This document shows positions 38,360 through 48,184 of a DNA stretch of 64,000 nt, in pieces (the first letter of the stretch is position 1; the number at the start of each line of letters is the position of its first letter). The DNA is from Planctomyces sp. GTDB lineage: Bacteria > Planctomycetota > Planctomycetia > Planctomycetales > Planctomycetaceae. A model generated the notes under the pieces. That model searched no databases. It saw only the letters and a list, made by a program, of their open reading frames with translations, and was not told the origin of the DNA. Position numbers and translations under genes: made by a program. The stretch is from positions 34,530 through 98,529 of the forward strand of contig JAEUIH010000022.1 in the NCBI GenBank assembly GCA_016795105.1, written 5' to 3'.

Positions 38360-38400
38360 GGAAACGGGATGAGGCGACTCACCTCATCCCGCTGGTTTCC
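38360..38400. terminator. Strong inverted repeat, possible bidirectional terminator
   Basis: CGGGATGAGG (38365-38374) pairs perfectly with CCTCATCCCG (38382-38391) around a 7-base loop, with GGAAAC/GTTTCC flanks. It lies 26 bases after the DUF3500 gene's stop. There is no clear T-run on either side, so termination is only possible. Confidence 0.45.
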
Positions 38401-38425
38401 ACGCTGAATCGGCGTTAAGGAGCGG

Positions 38426-39418
38426 TCAGCCCTTTACGTGTCCAATGTTGATATAGGCATGGACATGGGGGGCTCCTCGGAAATGCCACACAAATGAAGG
38501 TCCTTCAACACGCCAGATATCCCACTGCTTGTCATTGTTGAGGTCATCCTGCTGGTAGAAGGCCATGTGCAGCTTTTCGACGCCACCGGATTCTGCGACG
38601 ATCTGCATAACTTCATCAACATCTGTCTTTCGATACGGTGCCAGCAGAACTGCAAGTGTGTCTCGAACCAGCTGCTGCTGTTCGGTTGCCAGATTACCTA
38701 CGCAGATTCCAGGGAACATCCCTTTCTCACCCTGAATTGCGACTGCGTTTTCTACTGGAGCTGTCGACACGACTGCGTTCTGTGCCTGGTCGGCGTTCAG
38801 AGACTTAAAGACCTTGTCCGTCTGCTCCGTCTGATAGTAGTACATGTTCTTTTTGGCATCTTCTTCGCCGTGACCGTAAACAATTGGCCCTCCAAATGCA
38901 GCCCGATCGACACTGTTACCGTCAGCCCGGAGAGTGAGGTGTCGACCGGTGAGCTCAAATTCGAACTTTCCGTTCCCGGGCTCGCCAAACAATGCAACAC
39001 TGAAATACTCGATCCCCCCGCTGTCCTCATCCATCTGCTTCTTCAGCCGATCATATCCTTCTTCACTTGTGATTCCCTGAAGGATTCTTCGAATGATGTC
39101 TCGCTGAGCCGCAGTAAAGAAGTCTTCGCCAATCTGAGGTTTGGTGACGTGCCAGTTTGCATTGATTCGACTTCGAAGTTCATGTTCAAACGGCAGGCAA
39201 AGCACAGACTTCTGATCGGAAGACAATGACTTGAAGAAGTCTCCAACAAATGTCTCTGCAGTTTGCTCCAGGGCAGATCCGGCAAACAAACCAGATGCGA
39301 AACTCTGCCCGGAAATCGCCGCTGCTGAAACTCCCGCGACCGCTTTCAGAAAAAATCTGCGGTCGACTGCCGCTGAAGGGTCGGTTGAACACGTTTGATC
39401 ACAGGAATGTGACTTCAT
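38426..39418 (-). CDS. DUF3500 family secreted protein
   Basis: 330 residues from ATG 39418, which has AGGAG about 10 bases upstream. DRRFFLKAVAGVSAAAISG is a Tat-type signal. The rest matches the general DUF3500 pattern: SLSSDQKSVLCLPFEHELR, GITSEEGYDRLKKQM, FELTGRHLTLRADGN, FGGPIVYGHG and WRVEGPSFVWHFRGAPHVHAYINI. The last segment has His residues that could bind metal. No biochemical function is established for the family. It is monocistronic; a strong hairpin follows. Confidence 0.8.
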   Translation of the reverse strand: MKSHSCDQTCSTDPSAAVDRRFFLKAVAGVSAAAISGQSFASGLFAGSALEQTAETFVGDFFKSLSSDQKSVLCLPFEHELRSRINANWHVTKPQIGEDFFTAAQRDIIRRILQGITSEEGYDRLKKQMDEDSGGIEYFSVALFGEPGNGKFEFELTGRHLTLRADGNSVDRAAFGGPIVYGHGEEDAKKNMYYYQTEQTDKVFKSLNADQAQNAVVSTAPVENAVAIQGEKGMFPGICVGNLATEQQQLVRDTLAVLLAPYRKTDVDEVMQIVAESGGVEKLHMAFYQQDDLNNDKQWDIWRVEGPSFVWHFRGAPHVHAYINIGHVKG

Positions 39419-39571
39419 GGCGTGGGACTCCTGAGGGAACTGGGCGGGAAACATGCCGCGAACAGATTCGCGGAGGCGTCACTGAGTATACCGGTGCGGT
39501 GCTGAAAGGGTAGGTGTGTTCGCACACAAAAGTCAACGAATTCAAACCCGCAGATTCTTCCGCAATGTGTC

Positions 39572-42373
39572 CTATGGAGCACTTTTTTCGATGGTCGGCG
39601 GCGTTTCTGTCGATCCGGATGTCGCTGATTTTGATTTTACAGCCAACGGGAAGGCAGGCAGTTCTTCAACGATAACTCCAGGTGCCAGTCCGTCGCGCGC
39701 TGGGGGAAGCGATCCGCCATTTGACTGAAACAGAACGGGTTCAAGTTCGAAGGAATCAGAGGTGACGGCTGAGTAGTCCATAGCTCCGGATGTAATCCAC
39801 ATGTTTTCCACCCAGAACGAATCTCCCAGGACGCCAGGGTTCGTCTCCTCCCCGGTACTCCGATTCTGCCAGAACTGTTTCCACTGATTCAGATCAAGAC
39901 GTCGAGTCGTCAGATCCATGGCGGCTGTCTCGATCTGCCACAACACATTGAACTGGGAATAAAGGTTGTTGAAGCCATTCCAGTTAATGGCACTCTCCAG
40001 CTCTTCAATAAACCCATTCCCTGCGGAGACAATTAACGTCTCCCCCGGAACGACTGATGCAAACACGCAGGCTTCACTGGTCAGGTTGAGTGAGGACATC
40101 GATCGCTGAGGCCCTCTGCCTGACAATTCATCACTGTCTCGAAGTTCAAGAAACGGCCCATCCAGCACAAACGTGCCGTGAAGTATCGAGACATCGAGAC
40201 TTCGGTTTCCCTGAGGCATTCCAGCGCTGCCGAAGTTTCTGATCACCGGACCACCTATGGCGAAGGCCGTATTTTGCATCTGAATCTGGCCTTGCGGCTG
40301 ACTGGAAATCAGAATACCGTCAGCGTTGCCTCGGCACAGACATCGTTCGATTTTGATGGACGTCTCCTGAGTCGTCGCTGCATCCCCACCAGCTGAAACC
40401 TCAGGCAGCTCAAACAAGCTGACAGACTGTTTCTTTGGGTTGACGACATCAAGCGTCACATTATTCAGATTGATCTGATTCGGACCGTCCAGACGGAACA
40501 TCGACCAGTGGTCGGCATTAAGTTCTTCCCTGACGACAAGTCGTAGATCCACGTCTCTGATCGTAACTGAGCCACCGGTTCTCAGTATAAACATCTCTGT
40601 CTGCGGCAGGGCGCCGTTGGTGCTGCCCTCAAACTCAAGCGTTGGACGAAAACCGTCAGCTGCTCGAATAATCAGGTTCATCCCCGTGATGCGGATCGGA
40701 GGCTGCGCCGGGATGTCGGCAGGATATCCGTTGAATCGCAACAGAATCACGTCGCCTGATTTTGCATTTGCAACCGCACCCTGAAGTGTCTTGTATGGGC
40801 GTCCCGGACCATTTGCTGCCTGCAGCAGAAACGGACCGGAATTCTCGACCGGAAGGGGTACATCCCCAGTCACCCTCGGAAACTCAACATCAATTTCCAT
40901 CAGCGCTGGTGCGACCGGTCCCGCGGAAATGATCGGAACGGGATACATCACTCGATCACCTGCGACCGATGTCCCGTTCCCCGCCACTTTCGTTTCTGTC
41001 GAATTGCCATTCGTCGGAGGAACCGCTGACGTCGTTGTTCCTGCTGCTGTTCCGGAAGTCGCAGACTGATTCAGGCCGGAATTTGAGAGAGTCTTCGTAC
41101 CGTTCGTGACAGAACCGTCCTCAGAGACCGGCGTATACTCGATCCCCGGACTCTCTTCACCAATGCTCGCGACGGAACTTCCCGGAGGCGTTTCCTCAAT
41201 ACTTCTTAAGACAAGAGCCGTTGCACAGATCACTGCCACCGATGCAAACAGCCAGATCGCTCCCATCGGCTGCCGAGTTCTTACCGTGTCCAGCTTTCTC
41301 CAGACAATCCCCTCCGCCGGAATACTCTGCAACCCCATCAACTGCGCCAACTGAATCAAATCAGAGAGCAGCAATCCCGGGGCCTGATATCGGTGCGACG
41401 GATGGTTGGCCATCATCTTGCGCATTACCGCCGCCAGCTCCGGCGGTATCGCTCCGTTGATCGACCTCGGATCCGGCGGCGATTTCCCCTGATGGTCCAG
41501 CAGCTTCTGCAGAGCCGTTCCATCCGGATACGGCGGCTGTCCCGTCAACATGTGATACATCGTACAGCCAAGAGAATAAATGTCGCTGCGGATGTCGGCG
41601 CTGCGAGGATCCCGAGCCTGTTCCGGTGCAATATAGTCAAACGTTCCCAGAGTGGTCCCGGCAACTGTAATGTCACCAATCGAATCCGTCGTGTCGCGTC
41701 GCGCAAGTCCAAGGTCCACAACCTTGACTCGACCATTCTCCGTCAGAATGATGTTCGAGGGCTTGATGTCCCGATGCACGATCCCGGCCGCTGCAATATG
41801 ATTCAGCGCTAATGACACCTGAATCGCATAGTTCACCGTTTCTGCCGGCGTTAACCGACCATGCTGCTGAATCAGCTCCTTGATCGTTCGACCGTTCGCA
41901 AATTCATACGCAATGAAGTACAGACCGTCCTGACTTCCCGAATAGAACACTCGAGCAATATTGTCATGATTCAACTGCGCACAGGCTCGTGCTTCGTTCC
42001 TGAACCGAGCAATCAATGACTGGTCCGATGATGAAACCGGATGCATGATCTTGAGCGCTACGTCACGAGCCAGTTCAAGGTCGGTGGCTCGAAATACAGC
42101 TCCCATCCCGCCCGCACCGATCCGTTCCCGAATCTCAAAGTGCTCAAGCCGAACCCCACACTCATCACCCGTCGCTGTTCCGCCTGATGGGAACAAACGC
42201 TGACGAGTCGCTTCCACTGTTGCCGGGACTTCAACCGCAACCTCAACACGCTTGCGGTCCGGTGACGTAATCACCGTATTCTGGTCGTCTGCTACCAACG
42301 GACGCTCAGACAACGGCACATCTGCCGAAGCCGATCGCAGTTCAGCGAGGCCTGTGTCTGAATGCAAAGTCAT
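39572..42373 (-). CDS. Membrane Ser/Thr protein kinase with extracytoplasmic beta-helix-like domain
   Basis: 933 residues from ATG 42373. The kinase domain (about 78-340) is complete: IGAGGMGAVFRA (Gly loop), DVALKIM (Lys), IVHRDIKPSN (catalytic Asp), VVDLGLARR (DLG in place of DFG) and YIAPEQA. A membrane helix (MGAIWLFASVAVICATALVL) lies near residue 370-390. The outer part (about 540-900) has repeated strand patterns (GDVILLRFNGYPADI, VTIRDVDLRLVV, GILISSQPQGQIQMQN) like a right-handed beta-helix. It may sense or bind wall or matrix material. It is divergent from the second kinase gene. Confidence 0.88.
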   Translation of the reverse strand: MTLHSDTGLAELRSASADVPLSERPLVADDQNTVITSPDRKRVEVAVEVPATVEATRQRLFPSGGTATGDECGVRLEHFEIRERIGAGGMGAVFRATDLELARDVALKIMHPVSSSDQSLIARFRNEARACAQLNHDNIARVFYSGSQDGLYFIAYEFANGRTIKELIQQHGRLTPAETVNYAIQVSLALNHIAAAGIVHRDIKPSNIILTENGRVKVVDLGLARRDTTDSIGDITVAGTTLGTFDYIAPEQARDPRSADIRSDIYSLGCTMYHMLTGQPPYPDGTALQKLLDHQGKSPPDPRSINGAIPPELAAVMRKMMANHPSHRYQAPGLLLSDLIQLAQLMGLQSIPAEGIVWRKLDTVRTRQPMGAIWLFASVAVICATALVLRSIEETPPGSSVASIGEESPGIEYTPVSEDGSVTNGTKTLSNSGLNQSATSGTAAGTTTSAVPPTNGNSTETKVAGNGTSVAGDRVMYPVPIISAGPVAPALMEIDVEFPRVTGDVPLPVENSGPFLLQAANGPGRPYKTLQGAVANAKSGDVILLRFNGYPADIPAQPPIRITGMNLIIRAADGFRPTLEFEGSTNGALPQTEMFILRTGGSVTIRDVDLRLVVREELNADHWSMFRLDGPNQINLNNVTLDVVNPKKQSVSLFELPEVSAGGDAATTQETSIKIERCLCRGNADGILISSQPQGQIQMQNTAFAIGGPVIRNFGSAGMPQGNRSLDVSILHGTFVLDGPFLELRDSDELSGRGPQRSMSSLNLTSEACVFASVVPGETLIVSAGNGFIEELESAINWNGFNNLYSQFNVLWQIETAAMDLTTRRLDLNQWKQFWQNRSTGEETNPGVLGDSFWVENMWITSGAMDYSAVTSDSFELEPVLFQSNGGSLPPARDGLAPGVIVEELPAFPLAVKSKSATSGSTETPPTIEKSAP

Positions 42374-42524
42374 AACGTCCCGTTCCCCAAAGCAATTCCA
42401 CCACCCAATTCCGTATCTTACTCCCACCAGTCCCATCAGTCAAAATTTAACCTGAACGTGCGTACATATAAAGCGCCTGTATTTTCCCAGATAGTCACGA
42501 TTCACCGATTGCACGCAAAAAAAT

Positions 42525-42625
42525 GTAGGATGGGCATTCCTGCCCGTCCCCACCCTGCCCGTCCCAACCCTGCCCGTCCCCAACCCTGCCCGTCCCCAAC
42601 CCTGCCCGTCCCCAACCCTGAGCCG
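42525..42625. repeat. REP type A element plus short GC-rich minisatellite
   Basis: A type A palindrome (42525-42549) is followed by five copies of a CCCTGCCCGTCCCCAA-like unit of about 16-17 bases, derived from the end of the element. It lies between the two divergent kinase genes, unlike the other clusters, which follow gene ends. The remainder of the 42374-42796 gap shows nothing else clear. Confidence 0.8.
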
Positions 42626-42796
42626 AATCCCACACCCTGCCCCAACAGCCACCGAAAAATCCGGGCGTTGCTTTAGTACACGTACCACCGCCCAAATTTC
42701 AACAAAATATCAGGTGTTCGCAGATGTCGCTCGATGACCCGTCCGGGTAGCTTCTAAACTTCCCTCGCATGAACTATCAGGTGGTGGAGTGTCGTC

Positions 42797-45700
42797 ATGG
42801 CAATTTCTCTCGAACAGTTTCAACAGCTCATCGCTGCCAGCGAACTGCTGAAGCAGGATGAGTTGCTCACCATCATGGGGGCGATTCCCGAGGAAACGCG
42901 TCCGACGACCGCTGAGGAATTTGCTCGCGAGCTGGTCCGTCAGAAACGTCTGACAAAGTATCAGGCTGAACAGATCTACGCGGGCAAAGGCAAATCTCTT
43001 GTGCTTGGCAACTATCTTGTCCTCGATAAACTGGGACAAGGCGGCATGGGTGTGGTCCTGAAGGCCGAGCATAAACGCCTAAAGCGCCCCGTGGCCCTCA
43101 AGGTGATGTCACAGTCCATCGCAAAGACTCCGGATGCGCTCAAACGCTTTCATCGTGAAGTCGAAGCAGCCGCAAAGTTGCGACATCCGAATGTCGTCGC
43201 GACGGACGATGCCGACGAATTCAAAGGAACCCACTTCCTTGTCATGGAGTATGTCGAAGGCAGCGACCTATCGGCATATGTGAAGAAGAACGGGCCGTTG
43301 CCGGTAGGTCAGGCAGTGCGGTGCATCATTCAGGCGGCTCGCGGTCTGGAGTTTGCACACAGTCTGGGCGTCATTCATCGTGATATCAAGCCGGCCAATC
43401 TGCTGCTTGACAAATCAGGGATTGTCAAGATCCTCGATCTCGGCCTCGCACGTATCGAAGGGAGCGCCACAAACCAGAGCGAACTCACCAGCACCGGGGC
43501 CGTCATGGGAACTGTGGACTACATGGCTCCAGAGCAGGCGGTCAGTACCAAAGGCGCGGATGCTCGCAGTGACATCTACAGTCTTGGCATCTCCCTTTGG
43601 TACTTGCTCACCGGTCGATGTGCGTTTGAGGGAAATTCCATGGTGGCCAAACTCCTGGCTCACCGCGATGCACCGATCCCGTCGCTGATGAAGGCGAACG
43701 AAGATGTGCCTGAGTGGCTTGATGGCGTGTTTCGAAAAATGGTGGCCAAGAGCCGCAACGACCGCTATCAGTCAATGTCAGAAGTGATCCGTGATCTGGA
43801 GAACGGTCTGTCCGACTCATCGTCGAACATGTCCATGCCCCAGATTCCTGAAGACTTAAACCTGCAGTCCTTTCTCAGTCAACTGGGAGCGACGGCGGCA
43901 GCAACGGCAGCGACTCAAAAGATCAAGCCAGAACCCAATGCGATCCGCGTGGACCCGGCCGTTGAAGTGACGGCGATTATGGGACACGTCGGAGCCGACA
44001 CGGAACCGCAGACACTCAACACCATCCAGCAGGCTTCCCTCAGAAAGACACAAACGCAATCTCCAGCTGCGAGACAATCACCTCCCACGAAATCTGCAAC
44101 TTCGCGAACCTGGCTTCAGAATCCACAAATTCTGGTGCTGGGTGGTATTGCCGCAGTCATGTTGCTCGCTGCCGCGGCTTACCTCGTGCGATCGCCGGAA
44201 GGAACACTGCGAGTCGAGATTCTGGATCCCGCAGTGCAAACTCAGGTAAAAGGCACCGAGGTAACATTCCGAAACGGTGACAATGCGCCGAGATCTCTAT
44301 CACCAGGCAAAAAACAACTCATCATTCAGCGAGGCGATCAGTCCTTTGAAACAGCCGCCTTTGAGCTGCAGAAAGGCAGGGAAACTCAGGTCCGAATTGA
44401 CCGAATCGACAACAAACTGGTGGCAACCAGCATGGGTCAGGTCATCGGTGAATTTTCCATTTCCGAAAGCCGGCAGACTTCCTCGCCGATGGATCCGACA
44501 ACTGCCGGTTCACTCGCAACGAAGTCGCCCTCAGAAATTCAGGCCGCTCCTCTCAGTCGCCGACCAGCGTTGAAGTTCTCCAGCGAAGACATGGTCGAGT
44601 TGCCGATGAGCCTCCCGGCGACGAACACTGAGTGCACTCTCGAATTGTGGCTCAAGCCTTCGATTGAACCCGGAACATCTGCACTCCTGCTCAAGTCAGC
44701 ATTGGGTGAGCTATCGATTAATGCTGGCCGTTTCCGCCTCTACACATTTCATGGGCATGGAGAAAGCGAGCTGACTGTTACCCCCGGGCAACGAATACAT
44801 CTCGCGGGCGTCAATGACTCGAAACGTCGTTTGATCTATCTGAATGGCAAACTCATTGGAAGCACCGATGATGCGGGCAGTGTCAATCCTGAACAAGTTC
44901 CTGTGAAACAATGGCTTGCCGGTTCGGGCTTCTCCGGCGAGATTGAAGCTGTGCGGGTTTCGAGTGTAGCCCGATATTCACAGGAATTCACTCCGCCTGC
45001 CAACTTTGAAACCGACAATCAAACGGTCGCACTTTACCAATGTGACGAGGGTTCCGGAGACGTATTGAACGACTCCTCAGGCAATGGCTTCCATGGAAAG
45101 ATTCTCGGCGCGGACTGGGTCTCTGTCGATGATATGCGGACCGGTCCCGACAAGGGTTCTGGTAACGAGATGAGTTCTGTCAACGACGCGAGTCTGATCA
45201 AATCGCCGGGCTCCGGGAAGATGGTTGACCTGCTCGCCGCCGTTGAATTGTCTCGCGACAGCCTGAAAGATCAATACTATGGCACATGGACCCGAGATGG
45301 GCAGGTGCTCATCAGCCCGGGAGGTCAAAAGCCTGGCCGCATTCAGGTACCATATCAGCCGCCTCTGGAGTATGAAATCACGGCCGTCGTTGAACGGATG
45401 ACGGGGGTTGACGGCGTGATCTTCGGTGTCATCGTAGACGGTTATCTTGCCGAAGTCGGCGTGGATGTGTTTAACCCTCAGATCTCCGGCCTCTCATTGA
45501 TTAACAGGAAAGAACTGCCGGATACGGAAACCGCTTTCATGCAGCGCCTAATGCCTGATCGCAAACAGTACCTGATTCATATCATTGTCGGGAAACAGTC
45601 GGTACGTGCCAGCGTCGACAATCAGGAGTTTCTGAAGTGGGAGGGCGACCCGAGTGTTCTGACTCAACAGACACATTTGCCGAATTCGCGACATCTTTGG

Positions 45701-47116
45701 TTTGGCGCTGCATTCGATCAGTTCAAATTTCATAAACTGGAAGTGCAGCCATTGACGAATTCCAGCAAATCGGCTGAATCATCAATCGTACGCTGGCCAT
45801 TCGATCCGAATGATGGACATGAGTACGAATGGAGTGAACCTGAGAGTCCTGGACCGGTCATAAATAGTCAGAGTTTTAACGAACATCCCGAATTGACGCC
45901 CAATGGTCTGGAAATGTGGAGCTCCGGAGGCGGAGAACTGTGGGTCGCCGTGCGAGACTCAATCGATGCACCATGGCGTGACAAACAATCTGCCGGAAGT
46001 CAGATCAACGACGCTTCCAGCTGGGATTCCGAACCGACTTTGTCAGCAGACGGGTTAACGCTTGTCTTTTCTTCAGACCGCGGATCTGCATCAAAAGATC
46101 TGAACCTCTGGATGTGCACGCGGACGCACGTGAGCGAGCCGTTTGGAAATCCCGTCAGACTTGGAAGTGATATCAATACGGCAGCCTGGGAAAGCTGTCC
46201 AGCTCTGTCCCCCGACGGACGGACTCTGATCTATACTTCGTTCAGGTTAGACGGCAGGCCAGGTGACACTGACCTTTGGGAAGCAACTCGCCTGAATCCT
46301 AACCTGGAATTCGGCAACAGCCGGAGATTAGGCCCACCAATCAACAGCCCCGCTGAGGATACAGCAGCTTATCTTTCGTCCAATGGGCTTGTCCTGTTGT
46401 TTGAGTCATCACGAAGCGGCGGCGCAGGCAAAAAGGACCTTTACTTCAGCACTCGCACGACGGCAGATGCCGAGTTCGGTACGCCAGTGTCTATTGGCAC
46501 GCGGGTCAACACAGTGCACGATGAACATGCACCCTGCCTGTCAAACGATGGCCAAACGCTCTTGTTCTACTCAAACCGCCCTGATGGAGCGGGCGAAGCA
46601 GGCATTTGGCAGTCACATCGAGTTCGCAAGTCCGCCGTTGAGGTTCCCCAGGCCGCATATCTTGATTCACTGAAGCCAACATCGTATGTAGGTTTTGACC
46701 AGGTACGCAGAGTTGGCGAGAATGCGGCTGCTGACGGTAGCCTTAAGAACAATTTTACCGGAATCAAAGCGTCACACGGACTCATCGTTCACCCGGATGG
46801 AGAGCCAACCGGAACGTGCCGAGTGATCTATGAACTCGATCAAAGGTATGCAACCTTGAAAGGTTCCGCACTCTGCCGTCCTGTTCGCAGCTCACCCATT
46901 GTTGCGGAAATTCTGGCGGACGGAGTATCGGTGTGGAAGTCGGGCGATCTTGCTAAGTCCAAACCCCGCGGCAATTCGTTCGACATCAGCGTCCGCGGAG
47001 TTCGTCAGTTGACCCTGATCGCAACCAGCGAACAGGAAATGTATGCAGCCCATGTCCTATGGAAAGATCTGCAGCTCTCTCCCAACACTACAAACTCCGC
47101 ACCACGAATAGAATAA
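42797..47116 (+). CDS. Membrane Ser/Thr protein kinase with LamG-like, PD40 and NPCBM domains
   Basis: A 1439-residue protein; GGAG lies 7 bases before ATG 42797. A short helical domain (1-70) precedes the kinase (about 71-335): [49 protein letters not shown] membrane helix ([20 protein letters not shown]) is at about 445-465. The outside part has a LamG-like lectin domain (about 590-770), PD40/TolB-type propeller repeats (about 1005-1260: [39 protein letters not shown]) and a C-terminal NPCBM-like sugar-binding domain (from about 1287). It looks like a receptor for polysaccharide. Confidence 0.9.
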   Translation: MAISLEQFQQLIAASELLKQDELLTIMGAIPEETRPTTAEEFARELVRQKRLTKYQAEQIYAGKGKSLVLGNYLVLDKLGQGGMGVVLKAEHKRLKRPVALKVMSQSIAKTPDALKRFHREVEAAAKLRHPNVVATDDADEFKGTHFLVMEYVEGSDLSAYVKKNGPLPVGQAVRCIIQAARGLEFAHSLGVIHRDIKPANLLLDKSGIVKILDLGLARIEGSATNQSELTSTGAVMGTVDYMAPEQAVSTKGADARSDIYSLGISLWYLLTGRCAFEGNSMVAKLLAHRDAPIPSLMKANEDVPEWLDGVFRKMVAKSRNDRYQSMSEVIRDLENGLSDSSSNMSMPQIPEDLNLQSFLSQLGATAAATAATQKIKPEPNAIRVDPAVEVTAIMGHVGADTEPQTLNTIQQASLRKTQTQSPAARQSPPTKSATSRTWLQNPQILVLGGIAAVMLLAAAAYLVRSPEGTLRVEILDPAVQTQVKGTEVTFRNGDNAPRSLSPGKKQLIIQRGDQSFETAAFELQKGRETQVRIDRIDNKLVATSMGQVIGEFSISESRQTSSPMDPTTAGSLATKSPSEIQAAPLSRRPALKFSSEDMVELPMSLPATNTECTLELWLKPSIEPGTSALLLKSALGELSINAGRFRLYTFHGHGESELTVTPGQRIHLAGVNDSKRRLIYLNGKLIGSTDDAGSVNPEQVPVKQWLAGSGFSGEIEAVRVSSVARYSQEFTPPANFETDNQTVALYQCDEGSGDVLNDSSGNGFHGKILGADWVSVDDMRTGPDKGSGNEMSSVNDASLIKSPGSGKMVDLLAAVELSRDSLKDQYYGTWTRDGQVLISPGGQKPGRIQVPYQPPLEYEITAVVERMTGVDGVIFGVIVDGYLAEVGVDVFNPQISGLSLINRKELPDTETAFMQRLMPDRKQYLIHIIVGKQSVRASVDNQEFLKWEGDPSVLTQQTHLPNSRHLWFGAAFDQFKFHKLEVQPLTNSSKSAESSIVRWPFDPNDGHEYEWSEPESPGPVINSQSFNEHPELTPNGLEMWSSGGGELWVAVRDSIDAPWRDKQSAGSQINDASSWDSEPTLSADGLTLVFSSDRGSASKDLNLWMCTRTHVSEPFGNPVRLGSDINTAAWESCPALSPDGRTLIYTSFRLDGRPGDTDLWEATRLNPNLEFGNSRRLGPPINSPAEDTAAYLSSNGLVLLFESSRSGGAGKKDLYFSTRTTADAEFGTPVSIGTRVNTVHDEHAPCLSNDGQTLLFYSNRPDGAGEAGIWQSHRVRKSAVEVPQAAYLDSLKPTSYVGFDQVRRVGENAAADGSLKNNFTGIKASHGLIVHPDGEPTGTCRVIYELDQRYATLKGSALCRPVRSSPIVAEILADGVSVWKSGDLAKSKPRGNSFDISVRGVRQLTLIATSEQEMYAAHVLWKDLQLSPNTTNSAPRIE

Positions 47117-47118
47117 AC

Positions 47119-47143
47119 GTAGGATGGGCATTCCTGCCCGTCC
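47119..47143 (+). repeat. REP type A element, single copy
   Basis: One type A palindrome starting 2 bases after the kinase stop codon, in the same orientation as the gene. Confidence 0.75.
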
Positions 47144-47259
47144 AGTACCCCGCCAACACCTCTCGCAACACACCCCCCCGATCCCAAGTCCTGGCTTTTG
47201 CTGTGTGGGTTTCAATCTCTTCGATCTATTCCGAGGTTCGTCATTCAGATCCCTCCGGC

Positions 47260-48080
47260 GCAAATCTCCGCCTCTCTGCGCCTCCCCGCCTCTACGTTCA
47301 ATTTCATCACGGCAGAGCAACCGCAATAACGCGATCATCCACAGCGGCTCAAAATGCATTCAACGTTTCGCAGTCAGCAGCCATCCAATGCAACTCTCTG
47401 CGTCTCTGCGTCTCTGCGTCTCTGCGTTTAATTTCATCGCGGCAGAGCAACCGCAAGAACGCGATCATCCCAGGCGGCTCAAAATGCATTCAACGGTTCG
47501 CAGTCAGCAGCCATCCAATGCAACTCTCTGCGTCTCCGCGCCTTCGCGTCTCTGCGTTCAATTTCATCGCGGCTGAGCAACCAGAATAACGCGATCATCC
47601 CAGGCGGCTCCAAATGCATTCAACGGTTCGCAGTCAGCAGCCATCCAACGCAACTCTCTGCGTCTCCGCGCCTCTGCGTCTCTGCGTTTAATTTCATCGC
47701 GGCAGAGCAACCGCAAGAACGCGATCATCCCAGGCGGCTCAAAATGCATTCAACGGTTCGCAGTCAGCGGCCATCCAATGCAACTCTCCGCGCCTTCGCG
47801 TCTCTGCGTTCAATTTCATCGCGGCAGAGCAACCAGAATAACGCGATCATCCCAGGCGGCTCCAATGCCGCACTACATTACCTAAACCCCCAAAACGGTC
47901 CGTGGCACCTTAAATCGTGCGCACTACTCCGGCAGCAAACAACCTGTGCAACTCGCCATGTGAAACTGATGCGACTCAAAGTGCACTCTATGTTTCTTAG
48001 TACTCAACCATCCGGCGCAACTCTCTGCGTCTCCGCGCCCTCGCGTCTCTGCGTTCAATTTCATCGCGGCGGGCGACTTC
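47260..48080. repeat. Tandem repeat array, about 130-bp period
   Basis: The segment ATTTCATCGCGG recurs at 47301 (with one change), 47431, 47561, 47691, 47813 and 48058. The first four are exactly 130 bp apart, then 122, then 245 (two diverged units). Each unit contains GCAGAGCAACC, ACGCGATCATCC, GGCGGCTC, AATGCATTCAACG, CGCAGTCAGCAGCC and a pyrimidine-rich CTCTGCGTCTCTGCG block. The block itself varies in copy number. This is unrelated to the REP-like elements. No gene is supported in the array, and 48081-48184 shows nothing except the next gene's start. Confidence 0.9.
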
Positions 48081-48184
48081 GCAGTTGAGTTGATTCGAAT
48101 TGCTACCATCCCGGCACAACGTTCCCTAGAATGCACAACCGTCCAGTTAGCAGGCGAACAAACGTCCTCGTTTTGCGAAGGTAA

